64,000 nucleotides of DNA from Candidatus Poribacteria bacterium (GTDB lineage: Bacteria; Poribacteria; WGA-4E; WGA-3G). Shown in pieces: positions 51,313-62,125 of this stretch. Made by a program: the position numbers and the translations under genes. Position 1 is the first letter of the stretch. Every line of letters begins with the position of its first letter. The stretch is taken from NCBI GenBank assembly GCA_022827185.1, contig JAJDTM010000022.1, positions 1 to 64,000 on the forward strand. The letters run 5' to 3'. The notes beneath the pieces were generated by a model, which saw only the letters and a program-made list of their open reading frames with translations, had not been told where the DNA came from and did not search any database.

Positions 51313-53588
51313 AAACCCTCTAATCGCTTTTGTTTCACGTCCGTTGTCGAATTCACCGCGGGGGGTTCATCAGTTCTCTGATAGATCTCGACATAATTAT
51401 CGTAACTATCAATAACTTTCTTGATATGAAGCCGTGTCTCGCGGATAGTGATTTTCTCAACAAATTCGTCGATATCCTTAATATTTTTCGTTGACACCCA
51501 TCGCCCCATCCGTCCGGGACCACCATTATACGCACCGATGACGTGCATCATATTGCCATCAAACCATGAATTGAGTTCGCCAATATACTTCGTCCCCATC
51601 CGAATATTAATATCAGGCTGCTTAAGCATTGACGTCCGGAACCGTCGGATCTTGAGTTTCTGAGCGAGTTCTCGCCCAGTAGCAGGCATAATCTGCATTA
51701 ACCCAATCGCACCCGCCCAACTCACCGCCTCAGCATTATATCGGCTCTCTTCGAGAATCATAGCCGCTATTAAGAAAGTATCAACCTTATACATCTTGGC
51801 ATACTTCTCAACAGCATCGGCATAGTAGCGGGGATAAAGTTTGTGATGGAGTTTCTCCAAATCTACGCGTGTCGCATTCGCGAAAGCAGGGCTCTCAAGC
51901 GACTGTTCAGTTACCTTCCGCGCTTTATCATACATTGCAAGTCCTTCATAACAGGCGATCAGGTCATAAAAACACTTCCGCTCAGAAAGAGAAGCCGTGT
52001 TAATATGCTGATTTAATTGCGCAATAGCATCTTCATAAAGCCTAAGTTCCATCAACATCGCTACCTGTGGCGGACACCCCTCACGCATCGGCAATTCTGC
52101 ATCCTGAACGGCTTTTGGTTCTAATTCGGAGCCAGTAACACCCAAAATTGCCTTTGCCCTCGCAGAATAGTACCAATAGCGTGCTTCTGCAACTTCTTTG
52201 TATAATTTTCGTGCAAGAGCAGGTTTGTTTTGACGTTCACGTATTTTCGCCATCCAGAAATGCGCGCCCATTGCATAGCGATTCCCAGGGAAGTGTTCCT
52301 TCAACCCTTTAAAAGCGTTGTAACTCTCCTCATAGCGACGTTCGTCAAAACGCTTCCAACCCGTTCGCCATGCCGCGAGATCAGCGTATGGACTTTTCGG
52401 TGCTACCTCGATTAAACGTGAATACGCCTCAAGTGCTAACTCCGATTTTTCTTGTTTTTCTCGGATCTGTGCGATATTGTACAAGGCATCATCGACTAAC
52501 TCATCCCCAGAATAGGTTTTCACGAAACTCTCAAATCGACTCACTGCTGTTTTCAGGTGCCCTTTTTGTCGATAGCATTGCGCTATCTGATACGCCGCAC
52601 GCGCGATATATTCATTTTCCCCACCCAGCGCAATCACGGCGTTAAACTTCTTAATCGCCGTATTAGGCCACTTACGTCCCTGATAACTCCGCCCAATGAG
52701 GTAAAGTGCTTGCGCGCGGAGATTCAAATCCGAAGTTTTGGGGACTAATTCAAATTCTCTGACAGCAGACTGCCATTGCTTGTTAGAATAGAACACCAAA
52801 CCACAATTAATCCGATCAACCGGGGTCAATTTCAGCGATTTATGTCCCCTGACCAACAATTTCAACCTACCGAGTGAATCTTCAGAAACGCTATACCCGT
52901 GTTTTTTCTTTATGAGTTCACGATAAGCATCAAACGCAGCAGAAACATTGCCTAACGCTTCATTACAGCGTGCTAAGACGAAGGCTGCTTCTCTGGCATA
53001 TTGCGGCGTTTGGACGAGGTCCACTACGTACGACTTGGCTGTTTCATACGCCTTCTGCTCCAAGTGAAGCTGCGCCAAAGCCCACTTCGCTTCTGAGAGA
53101 TAGAAACTTCTCGGATAGTCTTTGACGAGTTGCGTATACCACTTTATCGCACGTACGCTATTATCCATACCTTCATAAAGCTGAGCAAGACGATAAACGG
53201 CACTATCTGCCAAAGGATAACTCAGTGTAGCGACCCGCGCATAGTGACCAACCGCCTTCGGACGATTCCGCAGCTTCTCATAGTTGTAACCAAGCGCATG
53301 ATGGATTTTAAGTTTTTCCGACTCAGACAAGCCGGTTTTCAGTAAACCTTCCAACTTTGAAACTGCGCGTCTACGCTCACCCTTGTCAACGAGTGCAAAG
53401 GCTTCTCGCCACGCCTCACTACGCGTTTCATCCGCGGAAACCAATGTTCCCACTACAAAGCAGCCATAAGCCAGCACAAGCACCACGAAAAAAAACTTGT
53501 AGATTATAATGGAATCTAATACAGTGCTTGGATTCACTTGTTTGCGGGACTGAACTCGGTTTCTGCTAAAGAATTTTATATACTCCAT
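51309..53588 (-). CDS. Soluble lytic murein transglycosylase-like protein with TPR/alpha-superhelix N-terminal region
   Basis: LIAAMILEESRYNAEAVSWAGAIGLMQIMPATGRELA, MLKQPDINIRMGTKYIGELN, IGAYNGGPGRMGRWV. Confidence 0.93.
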   Translation of the reverse strand: MEYIKFFSRNRVQSRKQVNPSTVLDSIIIYKFFFVVLVLAYGCFVVGTLVSADETRSEAWREAFALVDKGERRRAVSKLEGLLKTGLSESEKLKIHHALGYNYEKLRNRPKAVGHYARVATLSYPLADSAVYRLAQLYEGMDNSVRAIKWYTQLVKDYPRSFYLSEAKWALAQLHLEQKAYETAKSYVVDLVQTPQYAREAAFVLARCNEALGNVSAAFDAYRELIKKKHGYSVSEDSLGRLKLLVRGHKSLKLTPVDRINCGLVFYSNKQWQSAVREFELVPKTSDLNLRAQALYLIGRSYQGRKWPNTAIKKFNAVIALGGENEYIARAAYQIAQCYRQKGHLKTAVSRFESFVKTYSGDELVDDALYNIAQIREKQEKSELALEAYSRLIEVAPKSPYADLAAWRTGWKRFDERRYEESYNAFKGLKEHFPGNRYAMGAHFWMAKIRERQNKPALARKLYKEVAEARYWYYSARAKAILGVTGSELEPKAVQDAELPMREGCPPQVAMLMELRLYEDAIAQLNQHINTASLSERKCFYDLIACYEGLAMYDKARKVTEQSLESPAFANATRVDLEKLHHKLYPRYYADAVEKYAKMYKVDTFLIAAMILEESRYNAEAVSWAGAIGLMQIMPATGRELAQKLKIRRFRTSMLKQPDINIRMGTKYIGELNSWFDGNMMHVIGAYNGGPGRMGRWVSTKNIKDIDEFVEKITIRETRLHIKKVIDSYDNYVEIYQRTDEPPAVNSTTDVKQKRLEGF

Positions 53589-53865
53589 TTCAATCCTTTT
53601 TTACTCCTCCTGATATTAATTCGCGTTTTATATTCACCATAATAGAAAGATGATGGATTTCCTATTTCTATTGTAACGTTTATCACGAGCGAAAAGCAAC
53701 AAAAAAAGTAAACAGTGATAGAAGTACTCGCGAACAACAGAAATCGCTTGCCAAATTTCAAGCTGTTATGTTACACTTAATTCAGACTTAACCGATTGCT
53801 GAATTTATGGTGAATTATAGAAATAAGTTGACGTTTATCAATAACCCTGTCCTTTTCAAAGCCTT

Positions 53866-53932
53866 CAAAGTCCCCTGATAAGGGGCGGGGAATGCCCATA
53901 AGGCATTCATACCGTTGATTCTTTAGGGGGTT
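53866..53932 (+). repeat. Element family A core, long-core subtype
   Basis: AAAGTCCCCTGATAAGGGGCGGGGAATGCCCATAAGGCATTCATACCGTTGATTCTTTAGGGGGTT. Confidence 0.8.
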
Positions 53933-54014
53933 GACTTTGCATTAAGAGTGTATAAGTAATTCTAAAATCTACCATAGATTGGAAGTAAATCTCAAGAAGT
54001 AAGGAGAAGTTCTA

Positions 54015-54788
54015 ATGGAAATTGTATCACTTGGGCAAACAGGTTTAAATGTTTCACGGCTTTCAATAGGCACCGGATCGAACGGTTGGAACGGCCGTTC
54101 AAATCAGACCGATTTGGGGTTTGAAACATTCCGAGATCTATTGTTGTTTTCTTATGAAAAAGGCGTAACGTTCTGGGATTCCGCCGATCAGTACGGAAGC
54201 CACCCACATGTCAAAGCAGCACTCGAGGAGCTGCCACGAGAAAGCGTCACGATCACCACAAAGACAACATCCCGCACGCGGGAAACTGTCGAAGCAGACA
54301 TAAAGCGGTTTCTCAAAGAGATTGGCTCTGATTATGTAGATATTGTGCTGCTCCACTGCCTCACACAAGTAGACTGGCCACAACGATACCCAGATGCGAT
54401 GGAGGCACTCGTCCGTTGTAAAGAGCAAGGCTTAATTCGGGCACACGGCGTATCTTGCCACGACTACGGCGCATTCCAAACATCCGCAATGACAGAATGG
54501 GTTGATGTCGTCTTAGCGCGGATTAATCACGCAGGTGTTAGCATGGACGCATCACCCGCAGATGTCATCCGAACGATGGAGCAGATGGCGTTTGCTGGCA
54601 AGGGGATTTACGGTATGAAAGTCTTAGGCATGGGGAAATTGGCACAAGACGCAGAACAGCAACGCGAGGCAATTGAATTTGTGATGAGCCTCCCCTGTGT
54701 CCACGCCATGACGATCGGCATGACCTCAGAGAATGAGGTAGAAGCGAACGTCGCCGTTGTCAACGAATTCTCGGAGAAAGGCTTATAG
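54015..54788 (+). CDS. Aldo/keto reductase family protein
   Basis: LGQTGLNVSRLSIGTGSNGW, GVTFWDSADQYGSHP, VDIVLLHCL. Confidence 0.9.
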   Translation: MEIVSLGQTGLNVSRLSIGTGSNGWNGRSNQTDLGFETFRDLLLFSYEKGVTFWDSADQYGSHPHVKAALEELPRESVTITTKTTSRTRETVEADIKRFLKEIGSDYVDIVLLHCLTQVDWPQRYPDAMEALVRCKEQGLIRAHGVSCHDYGAFQTSAMTEWVDVVLARINHAGVSMDASPADVIRTMEQMAFAGKGIYGMKVLGMGKLAQDAEQQREAIEFVMSLPCVHAMTIGMTSENEVEANVAVVNEFSEKGL

Positions 54789-54887
54789 AAGATTCTTATT
54801 CTACTGTGGCGCGAGATGTCCTGCTTTGCATCTCAAGGTAGGGGCTCGCGCTGTTTATCGTAGTAGGTATCTAAAACGTAGGGCATT

Positions 54888-54966
54888 TAGTTTTCCATGA
54901 AAAATGCGGAAAGTCCCCCTGATAAGGGGGATTTAGGGGGTTCTTTCAGGCAAAAATCGAAAACTA
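54888..54966 (+). repeat. Element family A, short-core, with a third type of TIR (TAGTTTTC/GAAAACTA)
   Basis: TAGTTTTCCATGAAAAATGCGGAAAGTCCCCCTGATAAGGGGGATTTAGGGGGTTCTTTCAGGCAAAAATCGAAAACTA. Confidence 0.8.
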
Positions 54967-54996
54967 AATAGCTCCATCTAAAACGAGAGTAAATCC

Positions 54997-56442
54997 ATGG
55001 AAAAATATGAGATAGTCATCGGTTTGGAAATCCACGCGGAATTATGTACAGAAAGCAAACTCTTCTGCAACTGTGCTTATACTTTCGGGGCAGCGGCAAA
55101 CGACTGCACCTGTCCGATCTGTTTAGGGATGCCGGGGACACTACCGGTTGTTAATAGACGCGCCGTTGAGTTTGCAATCCGAGCAGGGTTGGCGATGGGA
55201 TGCGAAATTACGGCTTCCAGCAAATTTGATCGGAAGAACTATTTCTATCCAGACCTGCCGAAAAACTATCAAATCTCGCAATACGACATCCCGTTGTGTC
55301 AAAATGGACAGGTAACATTTGAATTTAATGGAGAACCCCGTACCGTCGCGCTCCGCAGAATACATCTTGAAGAGGACGCGGGAAAATCCATTCATGCCGA
55401 AGTTACAGGCGATCCGACCCGTAGTTTCATGGACTTCAATCGGGCCGGGGTGCCACTCCTCGAAATTGTGAGTGAACCCGAACTACATTCCCCCGAAGAA
55501 GCGATTGCTTACTGTCGCGCTGTTAAGGAAATCTTGGAATATATTGAAGTCAGCGATTGTAACATGGAAGAAGGGAGCCTGCGATGCGAACCGAACCTCT
55601 CGCTACGCCCCAAAGGCAGTAAAGAGTTAGGCACCCGGACAGAGATTAAGAACAAAAACTCGTTTCAGGAACTGATTGATGCGATGGAGTATGAGGTGAA
55701 ACGGCAGGCGCAGATCTTAGATGCCGGTGGAGAGGTCGTCCAAGAAACACTCCTATTTGACGCAAGCACTGGTAAAACGGTGGCGATGCGTGGCAAGGAA
55801 GAGGCAGATGACTACCGCTATTTTCCTGAACCCGATCTCGTTCACGTTCAGATCAGCGATGCATCGATTAAAGAAATCCGACCGACACTCCCAGAACTTC
55901 CCGCAGCGCGTCGCAAACGTTTTATCACGGATTACGGTATCTCCCCTGAAAACGCCGAGTTCCTGACCGCTACTCGGCCCCTTGCTGAATTCTTTGATGC
56001 AGCCGCGCAACTCAGTGGTGAACCTACCGTCTGTGCAAACTGGATGATGGGAGACCTCACTCGACTCCTCAACACAGCAGAAATTGAGATCCAAGATTCA
56101 AAGGTTACTCCCGCGCACCTCAACGAACTCATCCAACTGATTGACAACGCAACCATCAGCGGTAAAATCGCCAAATCCGTGCTTGACGATGCCTTTGAAA
56201 CAGGCAAGATGCCGAAAGAGATTGTCGCTGAAAAGGGCTTGGCACAAATTACGGACACCTCAGAGATAGAAGCCATCGTCTTACAGGTTGTAGAGGAGAA
56301 CCCCGGTCCCGCGCAGGACTATCGTGATGGCACGAAGAAAGCAATCGGATTCCTCGTAGGGCAGGTAATGCGCGCCACTCGCGGAAAGGCAAACCCACAA
56401 CTGGTGAACCAAATCCTGACGCGGATCCTATCTACCGAGTGA
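54997..56442 (+). CDS. gatB: Aspartyl/glutamyl-tRNA amidotransferase subunit B
   Basis: YEIVIGLEIHAELCTESKLFCNC, CPICLGMPGTLPVVN, DFNRAGVPLLEIVSEPE. Confidence 0.97.
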   Translation: MEKYEIVIGLEIHAELCTESKLFCNCAYTFGAAANDCTCPICLGMPGTLPVVNRRAVEFAIRAGLAMGCEITASSKFDRKNYFYPDLPKNYQISQYDIPLCQNGQVTFEFNGEPRTVALRRIHLEEDAGKSIHAEVTGDPTRSFMDFNRAGVPLLEIVSEPELHSPEEAIAYCRAVKEILEYIEVSDCNMEEGSLRCEPNLSLRPKGSKELGTRTEIKNKNSFQELIDAMEYEVKRQAQILDAGGEVVQETLLFDASTGKTVAMRGKEEADDYRYFPEPDLVHVQISDASIKEIRPTLPELPAARRKRFITDYGISPENAEFLTATRPLAEFFDAAAQLSGEPTVCANWMMGDLTRLLNTAEIEIQDSKVTPAHLNELIQLIDNATISGKIAKSVLDDAFETGKMPKEIVAEKGLAQITDTSEIEAIVLQVVEENPGPAQDYRDGTKKAIGFLVGQVMRATRGKANPQLVNQILTRILSTE

Positions 56443-56549
56443 GCGATGCTATTTTAAAATCTGCGGGGTGAAGTCTTCGTGTCTTTTCTGATTGCGTTTT
56501 AGGGTAACCCTGCTAACGTGTATTCGTAAATATAATCACTAATCAAGGC

Positions 56550-57641
56550 ATGACGACAGGACAGATTATCCTCACATCCGTAACAAAACAGTTCGGCAAC
56601 ACAGTCGCAGTTGATGACGTGTCATTACAGGTAGAGGGTGGCGAGTTCTTTTCGCTGCTCGGACCGAGCGGGTGTGGAAAAACAACAACACTGCGCATCA
56701 TCGGTGGGTTTGTGTATCCCACCGCTGGAGAGGTCCACATCAACGGCGAATTGATGGCGGAAACACCCCCGTACCGCCGTCCAGTCAACACCGTCTTCCA
56801 AAACTACGCACTGTTCCCGCACAAAACAGTCGCACAGAATATCGCGTTCGGGCTGCAGATGAAAAAAGCATCGAAGGCAGAAATCTCAGATGCTGTAGAA
56901 AGTTCACTGGATTTAATTCAGCTGCCCGGATACGGGGATCGGAAACCAGACGAACTCTCCGGTGGCGAAAGACAGCGCGTAGCACTCGCGCGGGCGTTAA
57001 TCAACGAACCCACCATCCTGCTATTAGATGAACCCCTCTCCGCACTCGACCTGAAACTCCGAAAACAGATGCAACTGGAGCTCAAAGCATTGCAACGCAA
57101 AGTCGGCATTACGTTTGTCTATGTTACGCACGACCAAGGGGAAGCGTTAGCACTGTCGGATCGCATTGCAGTGATGAACGAGGGAAAAATCCTTCAAGTC
57201 GGAACGCCGTCGGAAATCTACGATTCGCCGCAGAACCGTTTCGTCGCCGACTTTATCGGCACTTCTAACTTCCTTGAAGGCACACTTATCAGCGAGAATG
57301 AAATCACCCTGACAACAGAACCCCCGCTCAAGATCATCTGCACGCCAAACAGCAAGGTGCCACCGAACACACCCGTCACTATCGCGATTCGTCCAGAACG
57401 TTTTGACTTGCGGATAACGCCTATTTCTGATGCCCCGAATTTCTTACGCGGCGTGATCCAAGACGAAAGTTATCTCGGCACAACGCTGCAATACACCGTG
57501 CAGACCGGCTATCCGACACCACTCATCGCCCACCAACAGAACACAGGTACCCGCGAGACACATCGCTTTCAACGCGGCGACACAGTCTATCTGCAATGGA
57601 CACCAGAGAACGCAATTGTCTTAAAAAATGATGAAGACTAA
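56550..57641 (+). CDS. Spermidine/putrescine-type ABC transporter ATP-binding protein (PotA-like)
   Basis: LLGPSGCGKTTTLRIIGGF, ELSGGERQRVALARALINEPTILLLDEPLSALDLKLRKQMQLELKALQRKVGITFVYVTHDQGEALALSDRIAVM; TOBE region. Confidence 0.92.
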   Translation: MTTGQIILTSVTKQFGNTVAVDDVSLQVEGGEFFSLLGPSGCGKTTTLRIIGGFVYPTAGEVHINGELMAETPPYRRPVNTVFQNYALFPHKTVAQNIAFGLQMKKASKAEISDAVESSLDLIQLPGYGDRKPDELSGGERQRVALARALINEPTILLLDEPLSALDLKLRKQMQLELKALQRKVGITFVYVTHDQGEALALSDRIAVMNEGKILQVGTPSEIYDSPQNRFVADFIGTSNFLEGTLISENEITLTTEPPLKIICTPNSKVPPNTPVTIAIRPERFDLRITPISDAPNFLRGVIQDESYLGTTLQYTVQTGYPTPLIAHQQNTGTRETHRFQRGDTVYLQWTPENAIVLKNDED

Positions 57642-58642
57642 CCGCCAGCCAACGGCAGTTTGACTTTCCCGTTATCGCGCTGCTGCGAGGTTAAGAAACC
57701 GATGATAATCTGGACGACTTTGTAACCCTCACTCCCAGGCGAAACAGGTTGTCCGCCCTCTGCAACAAGACCAACTAACTCTCGGACACCAGCAGGGATA
57801 CCCGTCATATCCCACGACGGTGCCTCAATCGTCTCAACAGCGTCGTCTTGATGAAGTGTTGCCCCTTTGTCACTGATGAGAATATAGCCGTTGGTCCCAA
57901 CAATCTCTACACGGAACCCAGAGAGGGTCGTCTTTGGACCACCAGCGTAGTAACCACGCACACCGTTCGCAAAATGGATATATCCGTGCGCCGAAGGTTC
58001 CGTTGCTGGCACATGTCCACCATCGCCTTTATACTCGTTATAATCCTCATACCCGTCTTCTAATTCAGCAGAGACCCACTCCGGATCAGAGTCAGCAAAA
58101 TAGCAGATGGCATCAACAAGGTGTGTCCCGTTTCGGAAAAGCATTGCGCGACCGCCGCTCAACGTACCGATGACATACTGGACATCACCAATACGTCCAC
58201 CACCGACAATCACATCATGCGTATGCCGCCACAACGGTTGCCACCGACGCGTATGGTCGATCGATAGAATCGTGCCGTTTCGCTCGGTTGCCTCCATCAT
58301 TCTGTCCGCATCCTCGACACTCGTCGCCATCGGCTTTTCACAGAAGATACCTTTCACACCAGCATTCGCCGCGTCAACGACGAGGTCAGCATGTCGATGG
58401 TCAGACGTCGCCACCGTCACGACATCTAAATTCTCAGCGGCGAGCATCTCCTGATGGTTAGTATACAGAGAGATGTTATCCCAGGTATCCTGATATTTTT
58501 CTTTGAAAGCATCTAAGGTACTCTGAACAAAATCGCAGCCAGCAGCTAATTCAACATTCGGCATACCGACGATCCCAGATGCATGTGTCGTACCGATGCC
58601 ACTACAACCAATAACCCCAACGCGTAAATTTGCCATGTCCAT
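57638..58642 (-). CDS. Gfo/Idh/MocA family oxidoreductase
   Basis: RVGVIGCSGIGTTHASGI, VTVATSDHRHADLVVDAANAGVKGIFCEKPMATSVEDADRM. Confidence 0.92.
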   Translation of the reverse strand: MDMANLRVGVIGCSGIGTTHASGIVGMPNVELAAGCDFVQSTLDAFKEKYQDTWDNISLYTNHQEMLAAENLDVVTVATSDHRHADLVVDAANAGVKGIFCEKPMATSVEDADRMMEATERNGTILSIDHTRRWQPLWRHTHDVIVGGGRIGDVQYVIGTLSGGRAMLFRNGTHLVDAICYFADSDPEWVSAELEDGYEDYNEYKGDGGHVPATEPSAHGYIHFANGVRGYYAGGPKTTLSGFRVEIVGTNGYILISDKGATLHQDDAVETIEAPSWDMTGIPAGVRELVGLVAEGGQPVSPGSEGYKVVQIIIGFLTSQQRDNGKVKLPLAGG

Positions 58643-58828
58643 ATCCTCCGCTATTCTGTAGTTTCAAACCACAGAGAACCGAAAACGAGATGACTATGAA
58701 ATTCACTGCTTTGTCACGGAAACGATTATACACCGTGCCGAAATAGAAGTCAAATTTTTTGTCGGACCTTGAAAGGTAATTCAGCCAGAATTATTTAGTT
58801 TCCATTCTTCGCTCTAATTTTCACCCCC

Positions 58829-58905
58829 CAGGTCCGGTAGGTTCGGTTTTGCGGTGTACTCACCCAAATGCGACCTGCATTCCTAACCGAACCGGATACT
58901 ACGCC
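58829..58905. repeat. Palindromic element related to 836..920, different outer flanks
   Basis: AGGTCCGGTAGGTTCGGTTTTGCGG...CCTAACCGAACCGGATACT. Confidence 0.65.
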
Positions 58906-59048
58906 GAAACCTTGAAGACTCCAAAAACCTCTTGAATCCCGTAGGGATGGTATCTCTGTAGAGAAACGCAACCTCACAGACCTAAGCCCCGTAGGGGCGG
59001 CATCTACACGGATCCGCAAGGAGTTGTCTCACACCGTGATGGAATTCT

Positions 59049-60029
59049 CTAATATCCATCCGTATACCAAAAGATATGATGCGACTTGATGCCTTGTGCT
59101 AAAGGTGGGAGTTGATTGTGTAGGAGACTCGGAATTGAATCGGACGAATTGGAAAGCGCGGCGGGTTGATTGATGCGATACATCGTACTGCCGTGTTCGT
59201 TAATCTCGGGTGCATTGAAACCGTCTGCAATAGGTGCCGGATAGACAACCTCAAGCGATTCCGCATCCAACTGGGCAATAACATTGGAGAGCATATCTTC
59301 AAAAAGTTGCTTACCGCGCTCGCGTGCAAAGGCTGCTTCCGAAGCAACAAATTCCTCGACATTCAATTGATCTTCGCGCCGGACAACAGAAACATAACCT
59401 TCAATACCACCATCGCGTTCAGCGACCCAAGCGTCTGGCGACTCAGTGCACACCCAATCCGTCCAATACGCCATCTCATCTCTGACGAAGGGACCGTTGA
59501 ATTTACGTGCGTATGCGTCATAGATAGCAGCAATCCGCTGGACTTCGGCTGCATCATCAAAATTCGCTGGACGCACATCCCACGTCACCCGTTTTTTAGC
59601 CGTGAACGGTTGTTTCGCATAGTAGCGCGGCACCTTCTCCCACCCTTCAACCGAATAGATCCGTTGGCTGCCGTGGAGCGAAGACATCACTATATCGCGG
59701 GATTCCATGAACCGAATTGAATCCTTGAGAAGCTGCGTCGCAAGTCCACGCCGTCGGTATTCTGGACGCGTGCTGACCTCACCGATACCGCCGACGGTTA
59801 CCGGTTCGCCGTGCAAAAACATCTTACGGATAAAAACGCGCACCGTGCTGACAATCGTGCCATTGTCAACCGCAATCCGGATACCTTCTGGGTCCCGCCA
59901 CGGGTCATTGTGCCAGTGGTTAGAGAAATATTGGCGACCGCCTGTAAAGACATGCGTGACATGGTCCAGCCACTTCTCTAACTCATCAGGATAAAGTGCG
60001 CGAAACTCCATATTAACAAAAAACCTCAA
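59049..60029 (-). CDS. GNAT family N-acetyltransferase
   Basis: VGGIGEVSTRPEYRRRGLATQLLKDSIRFMESRDIVMSSLHGSQRIYSVEGWEKV. Confidence 0.85.
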   Translation of the reverse strand: MRFFVNMEFRALYPDELEKWLDHVTHVFTGGRQYFSNHWHNDPWRDPEGIRIAVDNGTIVSTVRVFIRKMFLHGEPVTVGGIGEVSTRPEYRRRGLATQLLKDSIRFMESRDIVMSSLHGSQRIYSVEGWEKVPRYYAKQPFTAKKRVTWDVRPANFDDAAEVQRIAAIYDAYARKFNGPFVRDEMAYWTDWVCTESPDAWVAERDGGIEGYVSVVRREDQLNVEEFVASEAAFARERGKQLFEDMLSNVIAQLDAESLEVVYPAPIADGFNAPEINEHGSTMYRINQPAALSNSSDSIPSLLHNQLPPLAQGIKSHHIFWYTDGY

Positions 60030-62045
60030 AATTTTATGGTTAACTCGCCAAGGAACTGGCGTGCCTGATTACGACTTCCAAACACCTCATAGAGATCACC
60101 AGAGACATCGTAAAATCGCCGGACAAAATTGCGACTCGTTTCCGCGGGATTGAGATCCGCATAACGGAGCCATAGATTTGTCCGAGACCAGATATCCCAA
60201 TTAAGTTCAATAACCGTGGAACTCGCATCCCCGGTGTCAACCCGCCGTTGCTTATTGAGATCCTGAAAGAGCGCGTCCTGCGTTAAATCAGAGGTGCCAT
60301 CAACACGTCCGACCGATACATTTAACTCCTTATACCGATACGGATTCGGGTTGGTGATAAATTTCAGATTCGCGGCGAAGGCGTTCTCTAATGCCTGTGT
60401 CCCAAAGTCATAACTGTCCTCCACCTTCGCAGGCGTGATGTAACGTTCATCTTGCTCAGCGTACGTCAGTTCATCAAGAAACGTCAAATGCCATCGCTCA
60501 GAGAGGCTATACGTCCATCCAAATAGATTCTTCAGTTCCAATTGATTAAGTTCATCTTCAACATCCGTTGAAACATCGATGTCCTCATAATCCTCGAAGT
60601 ACTCGTTGTAAAGATTAGCGGCACGGAGGCTATAAAAACCGTTCATGTGGGACGGTTTCACAGTAAACCCTGTGATAGAATATTGCGCGATCGTAAAATC
60701 GCTCGCATCCCGTAGATAAAGGTGCCCTGCAGCATCAAGATCCAGGAAAGTTTGATCGTGCTTATCTTCGCTGAGTTGATCCGTCTCATAAACAATCCGT
60801 CCAATATATCGTCCGTTGTTGTCAAACTTCTGGATACGTGAAATGACGTTATGAAAGAGCGTCAACCGAATGTCTTTGCGCTTCAGTTCCTCAGCGAGTT
60901 CTGCATCATCTTCATAGTCCGTTTCTTCATCAGCATAGTGGCGGTTGTACTCGGCTTCCTCAAGCAAGCGTACGCGTCGATTCAAGGCAGCGGTATCGGC
61001 AGCCACCGCAGGACGCTGTGCAAACGGACCGTATTGTGACCGTGTCGCATTCGTAATCGTGTCAGCGAGTTCAGCCTGACCTGGCGTTCCCTCCGTCAGC
61101 TGCGTCAGTGTCGGTGAGAGAACGACAACCTCTGGAAGTCCGCCTACTTTTCTACGGAATCGGCTGGCATCTTTAACGAGGACTTCGCCGGTTGGAAGTG
61201 TCGAGAGTGCTATCGGTTTCACGAATTCACCGTTGCTCCGCCCTTTTCTACCGAAACTGCCAAGCGATTTCCCCATCGGATCAAACTTCACCACCCGGTG
61301 ATTACCCGTATCAGCGATAAGCACATTTCCACGTCTATCAATTGCAATGTCCGCGGCATCCGTATCAAATTCACCCGCACCCGCACCGTACCTCCCAAAA
61401 GCGACCAACTTTTCGCCATCGGCACCGAACTTATGGACACGTCCGCGTTCCGCATCTAAAACGTAGAGTTCATTTTCGGCATTGAGCACGACCCGGAGGG
61501 CTCTGTCATGTCCTTTCGGTTGAATACCGAAAGCCGTTTTTCCGCTTTCGTCAATGATAAAGTTCCCTACCAAAACAACCTTGGGATAGACATCCACTGG
61601 ATCCACAAAATAGGTATCCAACAATTCACCGACTCGACTGAATTTATGCACACACGGCGCGAACATATAAATTTTGGGATCGGCGGTTTCGGCGATGTGA
61701 TGTGCAGTCACGTCAGCAACGTAAATATTTCCGACGCTATCCACAGCGAGATGCCCCGGCTTTCGTAAGATATTGTCTGGAGATTCGGGGGCTTCGGGAA
61801 ATTGCAATAGAAATTCTCCGGTCGCCGACAACTTCTGAATTAGCCGGTTCTCGGTATCACTCACATAGATGTGTTGGTTATCAAAGGCGAGGTGGATATC
61901 CTTGCTAAATCGTCCTTGGGTTTCACCTTTGCCAGCAAATTCACGCTCTAATTGGATAAAATCGACTGAAAAAGCGGAATGGATCCCGATACATAACAAA
62001 CAGAGAAGGGATAGAAACGGTAGAATAACGGTGTATTTTTTCATA
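60026..62045 (-). CDS. Secreted NHL-repeat beta-propeller protein
   Basis: Signal MKKYTVILPFLSLLCLLCIGIHSAFS; IAIDRRGNVLIADTGNHRVVKFDPMGKSLGSFG, LAVDSVGNIYVADV. Confidence 0.85.
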
Positions 62046-62125
62046 ATTTCATGGTGTGTAGTTTTCAGTAGTCCTCCTACTTTGCAGGCGAAGTTTTCTA
62101 CCTCACCGACTAACAACTAATTTAT

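Noticed and set aside
58905-59040. CCCGTAGGGATGGTATCTCTGTAGAG / CCCCGTAGGGGCGGCATCTACACGG motifs
   Set aside because: Look like fragments of a common dispersed intergenic repeat; too degenerate here to define borders or function.
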